A stretch of 64,000 nt of DNA from Artemia franciscana. Its lineage: Eukaryota; Arthropoda; Branchiopoda; Anostraca; Artemiidae. Of the stretch, positions 55,814 through 64,000 are shown in pieces. The first letter of the stretch is position 1, and each line of letters begins with the position of its first letter. A program made the position numbers and the translations under genes. The notes beneath the pieces are model-generated. The model did no database searches. It saw nothing but the letters and a program-made list of their open reading frames with translations, and was not told where the DNA came from. Location: contig NC_088880.1 of assembly GCF_032884065.1 (NCBI RefSeq), forward strand, positions 31,585,298 through 31,649,297. The letters are read 5' to 3'.

Positions 55814-56272
55814 TCAAACTAGTAACAGCTTTTTGAAATTCCAAGACCGGATAGGGTACATAAAAATAGTCTTATCTAATTTATTTGGAATATATTTTCT
55901 ATGATTATGTCTCCCAGCAGAAATTTGATCCACCAGATCACGTCCAATTTTCCTAAAATGGTTAGCAAATGCTTCTGCCATTACTCTCTCATCCGTTATT
56001 TTAACTCCTTCATTAGTTGTAATGTGGGATGGAATATTTCTTGTTTTCACATTATTTATTCTTTCATTTATTATTTTCCATGTTTTCCGTGGTGAATCGC
56101 ATTCACGAAATTTCTTTTGATAATATTTTGCTTCTGCCTCTCTGAGAACAAAATTTAACCGATTTTTATATTTTTTTAAGTTTTCAATATTAATTTCATT
56201 TGGATACTGCATCTTCACCTTATATAATCTATTTTTTCTTTTATACTGTTTAACAAGCTTTGAGTAACCCAT
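55814..56272 (-). CDS. LINE pre-RT linker region (Jockey/CR1 group)
   Basis: 152 codons: GYSKLVKQYKRKNRLYKVKM, LNFVLREAEAKYYQKKFREC, PRKTWKIINERIN and FANHFRKIGRDLVDQI. This lysine/arginine-rich stretch precedes the RT fingers in CR1/Jockey proteins. The endonuclease that should come before it is missing, so the element is 5'-truncated near 56290. Confidence 0.7.
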   Translation of the reverse strand: MGYSKLVKQYKRKNRLYKVKMQYPNEINIENLKKYKNRLNFVLREAEAKYYQKKFRECDSPRKTWKIINERINNVKTRNIPSHITTNEGVKITDERVMAEAFANHFRKIGRDLVDQISAGRHNHRKYIPNKLDKTIFMYPIRSWNFKKLLLV

Positions 56273-56290
56273 GGTTTACGAGGTAAATCC

Positions 56291-57445
56291 TGACTTTTTC
56301 TTAATACCAAAGGACATGAACGGAGCCTAATTATGTTTTATGCTAGGAATATCATGTTTATTCACGTTTCATGTTTATAATTATTTATTTTAATTTATAA
56401 ATATGAAATTATAAATGGGTAATAGCTATTAAGCCACAAACGAGATCACTGGTGGACAACTAAAACCTTTATTCTGCACTATTAGGTGAAAAAAGTTAAA
56501 GTTACTCGTCAAAGGCTGCGATCCAAAGATAACTTGCCTGATTTTAGAATCATATTCCTGATTTTGGAATTATACCAACATTTAAAAGAATTAAAAATTT
56601 AAATTTGTATGGCTGACTTCAAGATTCACATCATTCCCAGAACAACTGGGATTGCGGCATTGTCCATAGCTATCTTTAGACTTAGGTTATACGTTTCAAA
56701 ATATTTTTCAAAGACAGGGTAATAATGCTGCCTAAGTAAAGACCGGTGTGGGCACAATGTATTATTTTTTTTTCTGACCAAGGCACTGTGTAGAATGGGT
56801 AGTCGTAGAAACTTTAAAAAGAGCTTTTTGAAAAGGGATTGTAAGGCAACCAGCCCCCCCCCCCCCCCCCCCGTCTTCCCATACCTATCAGTTCCCTAAA
56901 CACATCCTATCAAAATTTTTAGGTAGCCATTTTGCAGAAAATAGAAGGTACAGTTTAAATGTCTTTGGGAATGAGGACAGCCCTCAGGGCAAGGGCTTTA
57001 AGTTATACTAGCTGCTCGTCATTAAGCATATAATATTTTTATGGAAGAGGTAGTCGTAAAAATTTTGGAGGGGCTCATTCAATTGGAAATCAGATGCTCT
57101 AGTGCTTTTTTTTAAGAGTCAAAAGTGATCAGAGGGCAATTAGGGATCGGTGGGCCTCCACCCACGGTTGTATTTTTCAAAATGAATCCGATAGAAATTT
57201 TGAGTCAGCCATTTTGTTCAAAATAATCCAAAGATCATATAACAAGGAATTTATGGTTGACATCGCCCCTCAGAGAATGTGAGTAGCAGTTGTAAGTTAT
57301 GCCGCGGGGGCATATGAGGCTTTTATGGAATTAGTAGTTATATAGTTTTTGAAGAGGCTCATTTGATTGGAAACTGAAACTTCTAGTTCCCTTTTAAGAG
57401 TCAAAAGTGATAGGAGTTAAAGCGTGTGTTAAGGGGGGTATTAAA
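56291..57445. repeat. Dispersed repeat A-like and B-like modules
   Basis: A weak family A match near 56485-56620 is followed by at least two B-like units (about 56800-57050 and 57060-57300, and a partial at 57340). They share 'TTAAGAGTCAAAAGTGAT' and 'AGCCATTTTG' phrases. A poly-C run of about 19 bases lies near 56855. No coding sequence. Confidence 0.45.
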
Positions 57446-58260
57446 GAAACCAAAGGTGGTATGTGCAAGCTGCTACTAATGCTACTACAGCTATTAAGAT
57501 TTTATGTTAATTACAGCTATTTAAGATTAAGAATTATGCTTATATATATGCTTATATATTAAGAATTATGCTACTACAGCTCTTAAGATTTTAAGAATAT
57601 TTAGGCGGATGTTGAAATAAATCAAAACGAAGTAGGAACATTTAGATTGTCAAGACGGTGACAAAGGAATATCTGAAGAACGGCTTAAATTATCAAGTTA
57701 GACCTTTCAGGTTAAGTTTTGTCAGATTTTGAACTAGCCAGTAAGTACTCTGTGCATTCTATTAATACTAATACTACGACTGCTGTTGTTTATTTCGTTT
57801 TAAAACGAAATCAAAAGGCACTGTGTGCATGCTGGTTACCAATAAGACATCTCAGCAATACGCCAAGAACGACTTCGGGTAATATGTTGAAACATAAGTT
57901 GAAATTGTTCTAAACTAAACCAAAACACAATCTGCTCATACGGGTTGTCAAGAGAACGTATCAGCAATGCTTTAGCAGTGGTTTATGGTATTAATTTGAA
58001 ATTTTCAGCATGTGTTGAAGGGGATATTGAAGAAAACAAAAGGTGCTATGTGCATATTGCTACTAATGCTGCTACTGTTACCACATCTATTGCTACTACG
58101 CAAGCTAAAGGTATTAAGATGTAGCTTTCAAAGAATATTTAGGTGGCTGTCAAAAGGAACAAATCAAAAGGAACACGATCATGTGGGTTGGCAAAAGGTT
58201 GGCGAAGTTTTACTGAAAAAAAGAACAACATCAATTGAATGTGGATTGACAATGTGATAT
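57446..58260. repeat. Two diverged copies of a GCTACTAATGCTACTAC-containing repeat
   Basis: Stretches near 57450-57610 and 58010-58150 share 'GAAACCAAAGGTGGTATGTGC'-like and 'TGCTACTAATGCTRCTAC'-like sequences in the same order. The ORFs in them (57719-57913, 58012-58257) lack domains. Confidence 0.45.
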
Positions 58261-58435
58261 AAATATACTGATATTTGATTTATTAAAATCAAAAAAGTAG
58301 GAGCATTTAAAATGTATTTTCTTTTCAGTAAGTAAGTGTAAATTGTGCCCGTTCTGACTTTTTCTAATATTTTTTTTTCTGTTCATTTTTTGGGTTTCAT
58401 TGATTTATTAATGACGATTTGATGTAGCTCTAAGT

Positions 58436-58729
58436 TTGAAAGATTATTCTACTGTATTTCTGCTCCATTTCGGTTTAATTTTGTGGAATTTTTTTCTTAA
58501 TAAATCTAAGAAGGGATCTAACACCTTTACAGTAACAGAAAAGGAGGTTGATAGAACCAAAAAATCTAACCAAAAACAAGCCGAGTCAAACCAAAATATT
58601 AAACACCCGATGACAAAAGTGTTTACCCTCCCAAAAGCACCCAGCATCAGTCAAATGCTCCTTAGCAGCAACAAGCAACAGTGGGGGTTCTTAACCCCCA
58701 TGATTAATGTTCTTAACCTCTGGTTGTAA
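58436..58729 (+). CDS. Doubtful open frame, 97 codons
   Basis: The C-terminal two-thirds (from about 58510) is hydrophilic, rich in Lys, Asn, Gln and Ser (TVTEKEVDRTKKSNQKQAES, then KVFTLPKAPSISQMLL). It ends in a segment whose DNA forms the hairpin GGGGGTT-CTT-AACCCCC (58682-58698). No family is recognised. It may be a terminal exon starting after the AG at about 58509, or chance. Confidence 0.2.
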   Translation: MKDYSTVFLLHFGLILWNFFLNKSKKGSNTFTVTEKEVDRTKKSNQKQAESNQNIKHPMTKVFTLPKAPSISQMLLSSNKQQWGFLTPMINVLNLWL

Positions 58730-58993
58730 GCTTTATTCCTAATATTTATTAAAATCTTATCGAATTCTTGAACATGTTGTTCTTTGTAAATTCGAGAAAA
58801 TATTTTACCGTGTATGGGTCTTTACTTAAGACGTCAGAATTCGTTTCTTTAAAAATTTATTATTAATGGAGGGATGTATTTTTGATTTGTTTTAAAATAC
58901 CCTCCAGATTAATTTTTAATTATTCGTATTGATAATTGTGTAGTACAGGTGTGTATTTCATAAGAATATATTCCAAAACAAAAAAAAACTTAC

Positions 58994-59309
58994 CATAGCC
59001 ACTTGGAGGAATTACAACAATTGCTCCTCCACCACCGTAACCACCACCATGACCTCCAGCAAAACCAAATGATCCACCAGATGAGCTGCCGCCATAGCCT
59101 CCACCAAATCCATATGATCCTCCTGCATTGCCACCGCCAAAGCCAAATGACGGACCAAATGATCCACCGGATGAACTGCCACTATAGCCTCCATTAGATC
59201 CTCCACCATGACCACCACTGAATCCAAAAGAGCCACCGCCACCTCCATAGCCAGAACTAGTGCCAGCAAGTGTACATCCCAGAAGGGAGGAGATATAGAT
59301 GGCACAAAT
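58994..59309 (-). CDS. Glycine-rich secreted protein, internal exon
   Basis: 316 bp exon between acceptor 'ATATCCTTCTAG' and strong donor 'GGCTATG|GTAAGTTT'. It reads ICAIYISSLLGCTLAGTSSG, a hydrophobic signal-peptide core with likely cleavage after CTLA. About 80 residues rich in Gly, Ser, Tyr and Phe follow, with repeats such as SSSGGSFG, GFGGGNAGGSYG and GGHGGGYGGGG, and it ends IVVIPPSGYG. Such composition is typical of arthropod cuticle or other extracellular glycine-rich proteins. It has no ATG; the initiator Met would be in a short upstream exon on the minus strand (above 59309), as is common for cuticular genes. The minus-strand ATG frame at 59012-59305 is an out-of-frame shadow. Downstream exons would lie below 58994 and were not identified. 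Confidence 0.65.
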
Positions 59310-59624
59310 CTAGAAGGATATTAGAGTTCTTTGATATGCTGTTTATAATGGTGTGGTTTTGATTAAGGTCACTTTGACTTTTGCGGGTGTTTCTTTCTTT
59401 TTCAAAAATTAGAAAAACTACCTCTATTTCGCAGCCTTTGATGAGTAATTTTTAACTTAATTAATGTAATATATTTGGAGTCATTATAGAAAGTTTATTA
59501 TTATTGAGGAGAATTAATTGTTATTAAATATACTTTTTTTAGAGTTTTGGTTCCTAATATTTCGAGTCATTTCATACTAACTGTTTGTTACCATGATCTG
59601 TTTGATTCCAAACACACAAAATTC

Positions 59625-59724
59625 NNNNNNNNNNNNNNNNNNNNNNNNNNNNNNNNNNNNNNNNNNNNNNNNNNNNNNNNNNNNNNNNNNNNNNNNNNNN
59701 NNNNNNNNNNNNNNNNNNNNNNNN
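59625..59724. other. Assembly gap (100 N)
   Basis: A run of 100 N. The first exon of the glycine-rich gene or downstream cyclophilin exons could be affected. Confidence 0.99.
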
Positions 59725-59775
59725 ATGTTCAGAAAGTCAAAATGCATCTACCAACAATAATTTAACCCAAAACAG

Positions 59776-59880
59776 TTGTTATATTATGTTATATTATGGG
59801 TTAATAATGTTATGTTATGTTAATATGTTATATGTTAATATGTTATGTTATATTATGGGTTAATAATATTAACCCAAAAC
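59776..59880. repeat. Short tandem repeat of GTTATATTATGGGTTAATAAT
   Basis: Repeats of TATGTTATATTATGGGTTA and TTAATATGTTATATG, flanked on both sides by 'AACCCAAAACAGTTGTT'. Confidence 0.75.
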
Positions 59881-59984
59881 AGTTGTTCAGGTAATACCAA
59901 CATGACTCATTTCTAATTGTTCCTTTTGAGACTTCTTACCACTTTTCTAAAATTACACATAAATAAAGTGCAACCTTGAATCAA

Positions 59985-60240
59985 AATTTTACATGTATTT
60001 GCATTGTAAATGAACTTTAATATATACCAATTCAGAGTATATTTTTGCACATTAGAGGGAGGGGGGTAAAGTTTTGAGGCAGATGAATGTTAGATTTGGA
60101 TTCAGGGTGCAATTTTGACTATAGAGGCAAGTTTGAAATTTCATCTTCCCCTCTAATGTGCAAAAATAAATAGCCTACCCAGAACTGGCATATATAAGGG
60201 CAGAGGTGAAGTTCATTTCCAATGCAAATAGGCTACATGT
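59985..60240. mobile_element. Foldback (MITE-like) element
   Basis: An inner perfect 20 bp inverted repeat, TATTTTTGCACATTAGAGGG (60040-60059) against its complement (60149-60168), is extended outward by imperfect pairing. 'GCATTGTAAATGAACTTTAA' on the left pairs with 'GAAGTTCATTTCCAATGCAA' on the right. The whole is about 255 bp and noncoding. A diverged relative lies at 17718-17865. Confidence 0.65.
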
Positions 60241-60838
60241 TAAACTTGGATGCAATTCTGACTGTAGTAGAAAGTCTATTGCATGGCTATCCATTAATAT
60301 AAATCCATTAATATAAACCTTACCTTGTTATTCTATAGCCTATATACTCCTGGTCTGAAACTGTTTTACAAATTAATTTTTGGTTTGGTCATAATGATCA
60401 TCTAAGTTCAAAACAAGCAAAAAGGCAATAAAATCATTAGTAGCTTGTGTCACTTCTTATAGGCTATGTTAAAAGTCAGGTGCTCAGCATTGATAGGCTA
60501 TATATTAAATGGATTTGCATTCAAAATAAAATTAATTCAGTCTATGTATATATATATTTATTAGCTGTGTTTCAATCCTAGAGACTGAATTTTGGGCTAT
60601 TTTAGGGAGGATAAGAGTAGCCTAGCAAAGATCTGTTTGCTTTAAATAAATCACATTTCCCATGGAATCAGTCTATTCAGAGGTTCTGTCAATAGCTTTG
60701 AATGAAGGGGGAGGCTACAACCTCCCTACCATGCTGCTTCAGCTATTCTCAGAGCCTAGCCTATAGCCAAGCCCAATTAATCTAAGATAACAGTAGCCTA
60801 CTTAATAGCCTACTAATTTAGAGAAAACAAATTCTTAC
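60241..60838 (-). other. Presumed cyclophilin intron 1
   Basis: Downstream of the cyclophilin exon 1 donor. No second exon motif (such as a TAENFR-type sequence) was found in the minus-strand frames here; it may lie in or beyond the gap. Confidence 0.5.
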
Positions 60839-60997
60839 CTCCATAGTAACTCTTCCAACATTTTTGCCATCAGCAGTGAGGTCAAAGAAAACCTTTGGGT
60901 TTGGCATTTTAGCGTAAGTTCTGGTAAAACTTAATAAGCCAGTACCTGCAATGAGAGGTGTTCCAACTAAGCACAAATTTCTAATAGCACCAGACAT
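60839..60997 (-). CDS. Cyclophilin (peptidyl-prolyl cis-trans isomerase), first exon
   Basis: The ATG at 60997 gives 53 codons ending at donor 'ATGGAG|GTAAGAAT' in phase 0. It reads MSGAIRNLCLVGTPLIAGTG, LLSFTRTYAK and then MPNPKVFFDLTADGKNVGRV with TME. VFFDxTADGKxxGRxxME is the diagnostic first strand pair of the cyclophilin A-type fold, which catalyses proline isomerisation in proteins. The first 30 residues are a basic, Ser/Thr-containing leader without acidic residues, typical of a mitochondrial presequence. An internal Met (MPNPK) could give a cytosolic form, a dual arrangement known for some animal cyclophilins. An upstream in-frame ATG at 61084 adds a hydrophobic stretch that I judge non-coding 5' sequence. 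The catalytic part lies in later exons, not found in this window. Confidence 0.85.
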
Positions 60998-61125
60998 ATT
61001 TAAAATGTAAACGAAAATCAGGTAATTAATTAAAGTAGTCAGAAGAAAAAAATTTAACTGGTTTTCAGGAAGCTTAAAATCCAACTGAGAAAACTTTTAT
61101 AGAGGAAACAGTTGAAAGCTGAAAG
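60998..61125. promoter_or_regulatory. Putative bidirectional promoter (128 bp between starts)
   Basis: The whole interval between the cyclophilin ATG (minus) and the PhzF-like ATG (plus). It must hold both 5' UTRs and both core promoters, unless the annotated starts are internal. It is AT-rich with no clear TATA in either direction. Inferred from gene arrangement only. Confidence 0.5.
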
Positions 61126-61212
61126 ATGCCAAATAAATTATTTGTCATAGACGCCTTTACTAAAAATAGATATTCTGGAAACCCAGCAGCTGTTTGTTTG
61201 TTAGAAAATAAG
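61126..61212 (+). CDS. PBLD: PhzF/PBLD-like isomerase-family protein, first exon
   Basis: ATG at 61126. 29 codons read MPNKLFVIDAFTKNRYSGNP then AAVCLLENK, and the exon ends at donor 'AAAATAAG|GTAAAT' in phase 0. The pattern (F-x-x-DAFT, then F/YxGNPAAVCLL) is the N-terminus of the phenazine-biosynthesis-like (PhzF) family, whose animal member is PBLD (MAWBP). Bacterial PhzF is an isomerase; the animal protein's substrate is unsettled. The exon is too short for the 60-residue scale of simple ORF searches. The following exons would lie downstream; none was recognised up to the repeats at 62349, so they are probably beyond the window or unseen. Confidence 0.75.
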
Positions 61213-62348
61213 GTAAATAATAAAATTTTATTAATTTGAAAAGTGTGGACTCACCAGGATGAAAGGGAAATTAATCTACAATGGCGGTTTCCGATTTAAG
61301 CCTTTTGATTCACCTAGGAAAAATCTACATAGATGGCGCTGATTAATTATAGGTAGCGCTGTTATGCCTTGAGCAATTTTTTCCAAACTACATTTAAAAT
61401 ATCAAACAATACAAAGATATGTTTTATGTTTTTGTAACTTCTCATGGGTTTTAAAATAATTTTGACCTACCAGTGAAGAAGATACCATAGATTTTTTGAT
61501 AGATTTTAAAGTTAAAGGTGAAAAAAATATCTCTCGCCCTTATGGCCCTAACTCTAATTTTTCAGCTAACCCTAGGTACAAAATGTGCCTCTTACAGATT
61601 AGCCTCACCTACATTTTTCAATGTTGCAAGTGGTTTAAAAAATTTGAATCATTCTTTACACAATTCTGAAAAATAATGAGAATAATTCTTTTGGGCAGTC
61701 AGTTAATAAAATTCTATGTAAACCATTACTCGAAGTAAAAATGAAAGGTATGCAACGAACGATTGTGCTGATCATGAATAGGATTTATAACATTACTCTG
61801 CCTGGTTGTGCTGAACTGGAAGAAGTAAGTTTGAAATTCTGAAATGCTATGATAAAACAGCCCACCATGACGTTGGTTTCCTTAATAGTGCCCTTGTGGC
61901 AATGAGACATTCGGAAAATATTTCACCTCATTGGTATGCAAGGCTAATTTCAGCACTTTAGTCATCGTCTATTCTGAAATAAAAGACAATTCATGAAAAA
62001 AAAAAAATATACTTCATTAAATACAGAAAAGTTTAGATTTTTGGATTTTCAGAATCACTTTCATTTTAACCGCGTCTCAGGCCCAACGACAAATTCTTAG
62101 AAATAGCCATAAGATATATACAGGAGTTGGCCGGTTTTATTGGCTTTTGTCTCTTGTTAACAGTTTATTTATTTCTCATTTTATTTAATTTATCTACATT
62201 TAATTTATGTTATTAGTTTGTATTTAATTTATATATTTTTTAATTTATATATTCAATTTATTTATATTTAGTTTATCTCTCACTAACAGTTGGTTCATAG
62301 TGCAAATGAAAAGAACTATTGACTGTAGCCTATGACAGACATTTTCTG
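61213..62348 (+). other. Presumed intron of the PhzF-like gene
   Basis: Noncoding, AT-rich. No exon with PhzF motifs was recognised. It may extend through the repeats that follow. Confidence 0.45.
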
Positions 62349-62652
62349 AATACAACAACAAAAGAAGAATAATGAGGACTTTTTTCCCCCAAGACAGTGA
62401 ACCAACAAAACCTATTTGAATATTTCGGCCCTATATCTAAGGGCCGTCTTCAGCAAAGGAAAAAATAAAAAACAATAAAACACTTACAATAAAAGTTCTC
62501 AGTTAAAAATCCATTTTTTATTTTAAAATAGCCTTGGCATCATTACTTCTTAACGAAAAGTTCAGCCAAGACTCAAATATTCAAATAGGTTTTGTTGGTT
62601 CACTGTCTTGGGGGAAAAAAGTCCTCATTATTCTCTCTTTTGTTGTTGTATT
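62349..62652. mobile_element. Long palindrome: 76 bp arms around a 151 bp centre
   Basis: 62349-62424 ('AATACAACAACAAAAGAAGA' to 'CTATTTGAATATT') is an almost perfect inverted copy of 62576-62652. The centre starts with a hammerhead-like motif on the minus strand (62418-62454). The same motif lies next to the Penelope-like element at 63086, and 'AAGACAGTG' is shared upstream of both. This suggests the palindrome derives from Penelope terminal sequence. Confidence 0.65.
62418..62454 (-). ncRNA. Hammerhead-like ribozyme motif 1
   Basis: On the minus strand: CTGAAGA, C, GGCCC, loop TTAGATATA, GGGCC, then GAAATATTC. CUGANGA followed by a strong stem and GAAA is the hammerhead catalytic core. One extra base between the core and stem II resembles motifs I recall from other Penelope-like elements, which are known to carry hammerhead ribozymes. 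Alternatively C pairs with G and the core would lack its G12. Activity is unproven and stems I and III look very short. Confidence 0.4.
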
Positions 62653-62899
62653 ATGGAAAGGCAGTGTGGTCTTCGTCATTATTTACATTTTCTGAATGTA
62701 ATTAAATTCTTACTCAAGTAGGAATTTTGTCATAACAGTATTTAGTCATGTAGAAGACATAAACTGTAATATTACCAGACTAATCTCAACATGCAGTATT
62801 CTTGTATTGCTAGAGAAACATCTCATAACTTCTTCCCAACTCATTTGGAGAGATTATGATTAAATTATTTGATCATATCAGAATCATGATTTTATGTAG

Positions 62900-62990
62900 C
62901 GTACCATCCTTCATCCGTGAAAAGTGTCTGAACCGCATTAACCTCGTGGGATAGAACCACTCTTCTATATGAGGCTCTTTGTCTGAAACA
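62900..62990 (-). mobile_element. Very old RTE LINE scrap
   Basis: 'CCATCCTTCATCCGTGAAAA' and 'GGGATAGAACCACTCTTCTA' align with 'TCATCCTTCATCCGTAGAAC' and 'CGGGATTGAACCACACTTTT' at 13998-14090. It is in minus orientation and heavily diverged. Confidence 0.4.
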
Positions 62991-63079
62991 CTGTCGAGAA
63001 CAGTGAAAGACAGTTATCATATCAAACAAATACAAAGTAGAAACAATAGGGAAAATCTTTTCAAGACAGTGGAAATCAG

Positions 63080-64000
63080 TTCTGTGAATATTTCGGCCCT
63101 ATGTCCAAGGGCCGTCTTCAGCACAATACGAGAATCCGGGCTACTGGCAAATATTTATGTCGAGAACCTTGAAATTTGGGCATTAAATTCTTACTTTTTA
63201 AAACACTTCTATTGGGGTCGTTATATGGATGACGTAATTTCACTTTGTAATTATGGGATAGCTGAACTTCGGGGCTTCTTAGATCATCTTAACACTCATG
63301 ATCAAAATTTGCAGTTCACCATAGAAGTTGAAATTGAAAATAAACTACAGTTTTTAGATGTGTTAATTATTCGTACTGCTGATCAACTGGATTTTACTAT
63401 CTATCGAAAGCCAACACAAAACAATAGATATCTTCACTTTAATTCAAATCACCCCCCACAAGTTAAAAGAGCAGTAGTAACTTCCCTCATTGATCATGCC
63501 CTGAATATTTGCTCCGATTCGTATATAAATGCAGAAATAAACTTTATCAGAGATATTCTTTTTGGTAATGGATACCCCATTCCTTTTGTCAATAAAATAA
63601 TTAACCGTCGAATAAAAAGACATTCTTTTAAAATCGAAGACGATATTTCACAATGTGAGGCTACTGATAAGCTCTCAAATATTGTCTATCTTCCGTATAT
63701 CCCGAAAATCACAACAAAATTAAAAAATATTTGCACAAAAAAATAATCTGTACGTAGTTTTTACTAATAATTTTAAAATAATTAATTTCTTAAATTCCGG
63801 TAAAGATAAGACCCCAGTTACTCGCCAAAGAGGGGTCTATCAAATACCCTGTGATTGTGGAAATTACTATGTCGGCAGGACCCGTCAGAATCTAGAAATA
63901 GAACAGAATAAAAAAGACATAGACAAGGCATTAATTTCAAATAATTCCAACAACTCCTTTGATTCTGCTTTAGGTTGGCATATATTTAATAATCCGTCCC
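63080..64000 (+). mobile_element. Penelope-like element, copy 2, runs off the window
   Basis: RT motifs from about 63130: LLANIYVENLEIWALN, YWGRYMDDVISL, LQFLDVLIIRTADQ, FTIYRKPTQNNRYLHFNSNH and LPYIPKITTKLKNI. These are followed from 63755 by the GIY-YIG region (GVYQIPCDCGNYYVGRT, SALGWHIFNN), cut by the window end. The N-terminal half of the RT is absent. In its place sits a segment holding an antisense hammerhead-like motif (63086-63122), so this is a truncated or rearranged insertion. It is close kin of 42545-43590 and better preserved. Confidence 0.8.
63086..63122 (-). ncRNA. Hammerhead-like ribozyme motif 2
   Basis: On the minus strand: CTGAAGA, C, GGCCC, loop TTGGACATA, GGGCC, GAAATATTC. 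Identical to motif 1 except in the loop, where the changes leave the stem untouched, as expected if the structure was selected. It lies antisense to the adjoining RT frame. Confidence 0.45.

Larger units (their letters stand above)
54045..56290 (-). mobile_element. Jockey/CR1-group LINE, 5'-truncated
   Basis: Minus-strand element with its 3' end near 54045, where an AATAAAGTCAAG polyadenylation-like motif lies. Pieces in order: a lysine-rich pre-RT linker (56272-55814, with YYQKKFRECDSPRKTWKIIN and NHFRKIG), a broken RT start (55800-55370), the RT core (55366-54803) and the C-terminal domain (54803-54429). The endonuclease is missing. At least three frame breaks are apparent, including around 55400-55800 and at the core/C-terminal junction near 54803. 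Confidence 0.75.

Noticed and set aside
59012-59305. 97-codon minus-strand frame starting MPSISPPFWDVHLLALVL
   Set aside because: It is the shifted-frame shadow of the glycine-rich exon; the Gly/Ser/Tyr frame with splice sites explains the sequence better.
61000-61084. Upstream in-frame ATG (61084) extending the cyclophilin by 29 hydrophobic residues
   Set aside because: The extension overlaps the short shared promoter interval and looks like AT-rich 5' sequence. The MSGAIRN start gives a normal mitochondrial-type leader.

Overview
This is a eukaryotic, AT-rich, repeat-dominated window. Introns with GT/AG junctions, a C2H2 zinc-finger gene, non-LTR and Penelope-like retroelements, Helitrons and foldback repeats all point to an animal. 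The dominant RTE-type LINE and the dispersed repeats remind me of brine shrimp (Artemia) or a related crustacean. That attribution is from memory and was not tested. Two runs of 100 N (46587-46686, 59625-59724) are assembly gaps.

Host genes are few. (1) A C2H2 zinc-finger gene lies on the minus strand between 27153 and 19709. I assembled it by eye from exons whose splice sites and phases agree. Its exons 1-3 lie in a 2.4 kb tandem duplication (24822-27173 and 22366-24791), and the final exon carries eleven fingers. Two decayed finger fragments lie beyond its 3' end (10455-10700, and 11085-11155 continued at 19363-19560). (2) A 671-codon RNase-H-fold transposase-like gene runs from 44573 into the first gap. 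(3) A glycine-rich secreted-protein exon lies on the minus strand (58994-59309). (4) A head-to-head pair has only 128 bp between start codons: a cyclophilin first exon (minus, 60839-60997) and a PhzF/PBLD-like first exon (plus, 61126-61212).

The rest is mobile DNA in layers. 2450-11085: a dispersed repeat split by a TIR-bounded element made of about 290 bp tandem units, plus foldback elements and old RTE fragments. 11156-19362: a composite Helitron locus with clean TC...CTAG termini. It was inserted into a zinc-finger fragment whose neighbouring paralogue preserves the empty site, and it was later invaded by an RTE LINE and a 123 bp satellite. 27710-36330: two copies of one LINE family flanking a broken LTR-retrotransposon fossil. 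38738-42540: tandem and low-complexity repeats. 42545-43590 and 63080-64000: two Penelope-like elements, the second next to hammerhead-like motifs. 46687-51785: four pieces of the RTE family. 54045-56290: a Jockey/CR1-group LINE.

No tRNA, rRNA, CRISPR array or bacterial operon was seen. The strongest observations are the zinc-finger exon duplication, the Helitron empty site, the divergent promoter pair, the TIR/tandem-unit element and the hammerhead-like motifs. I saw no unmistakable new multi-gene system.
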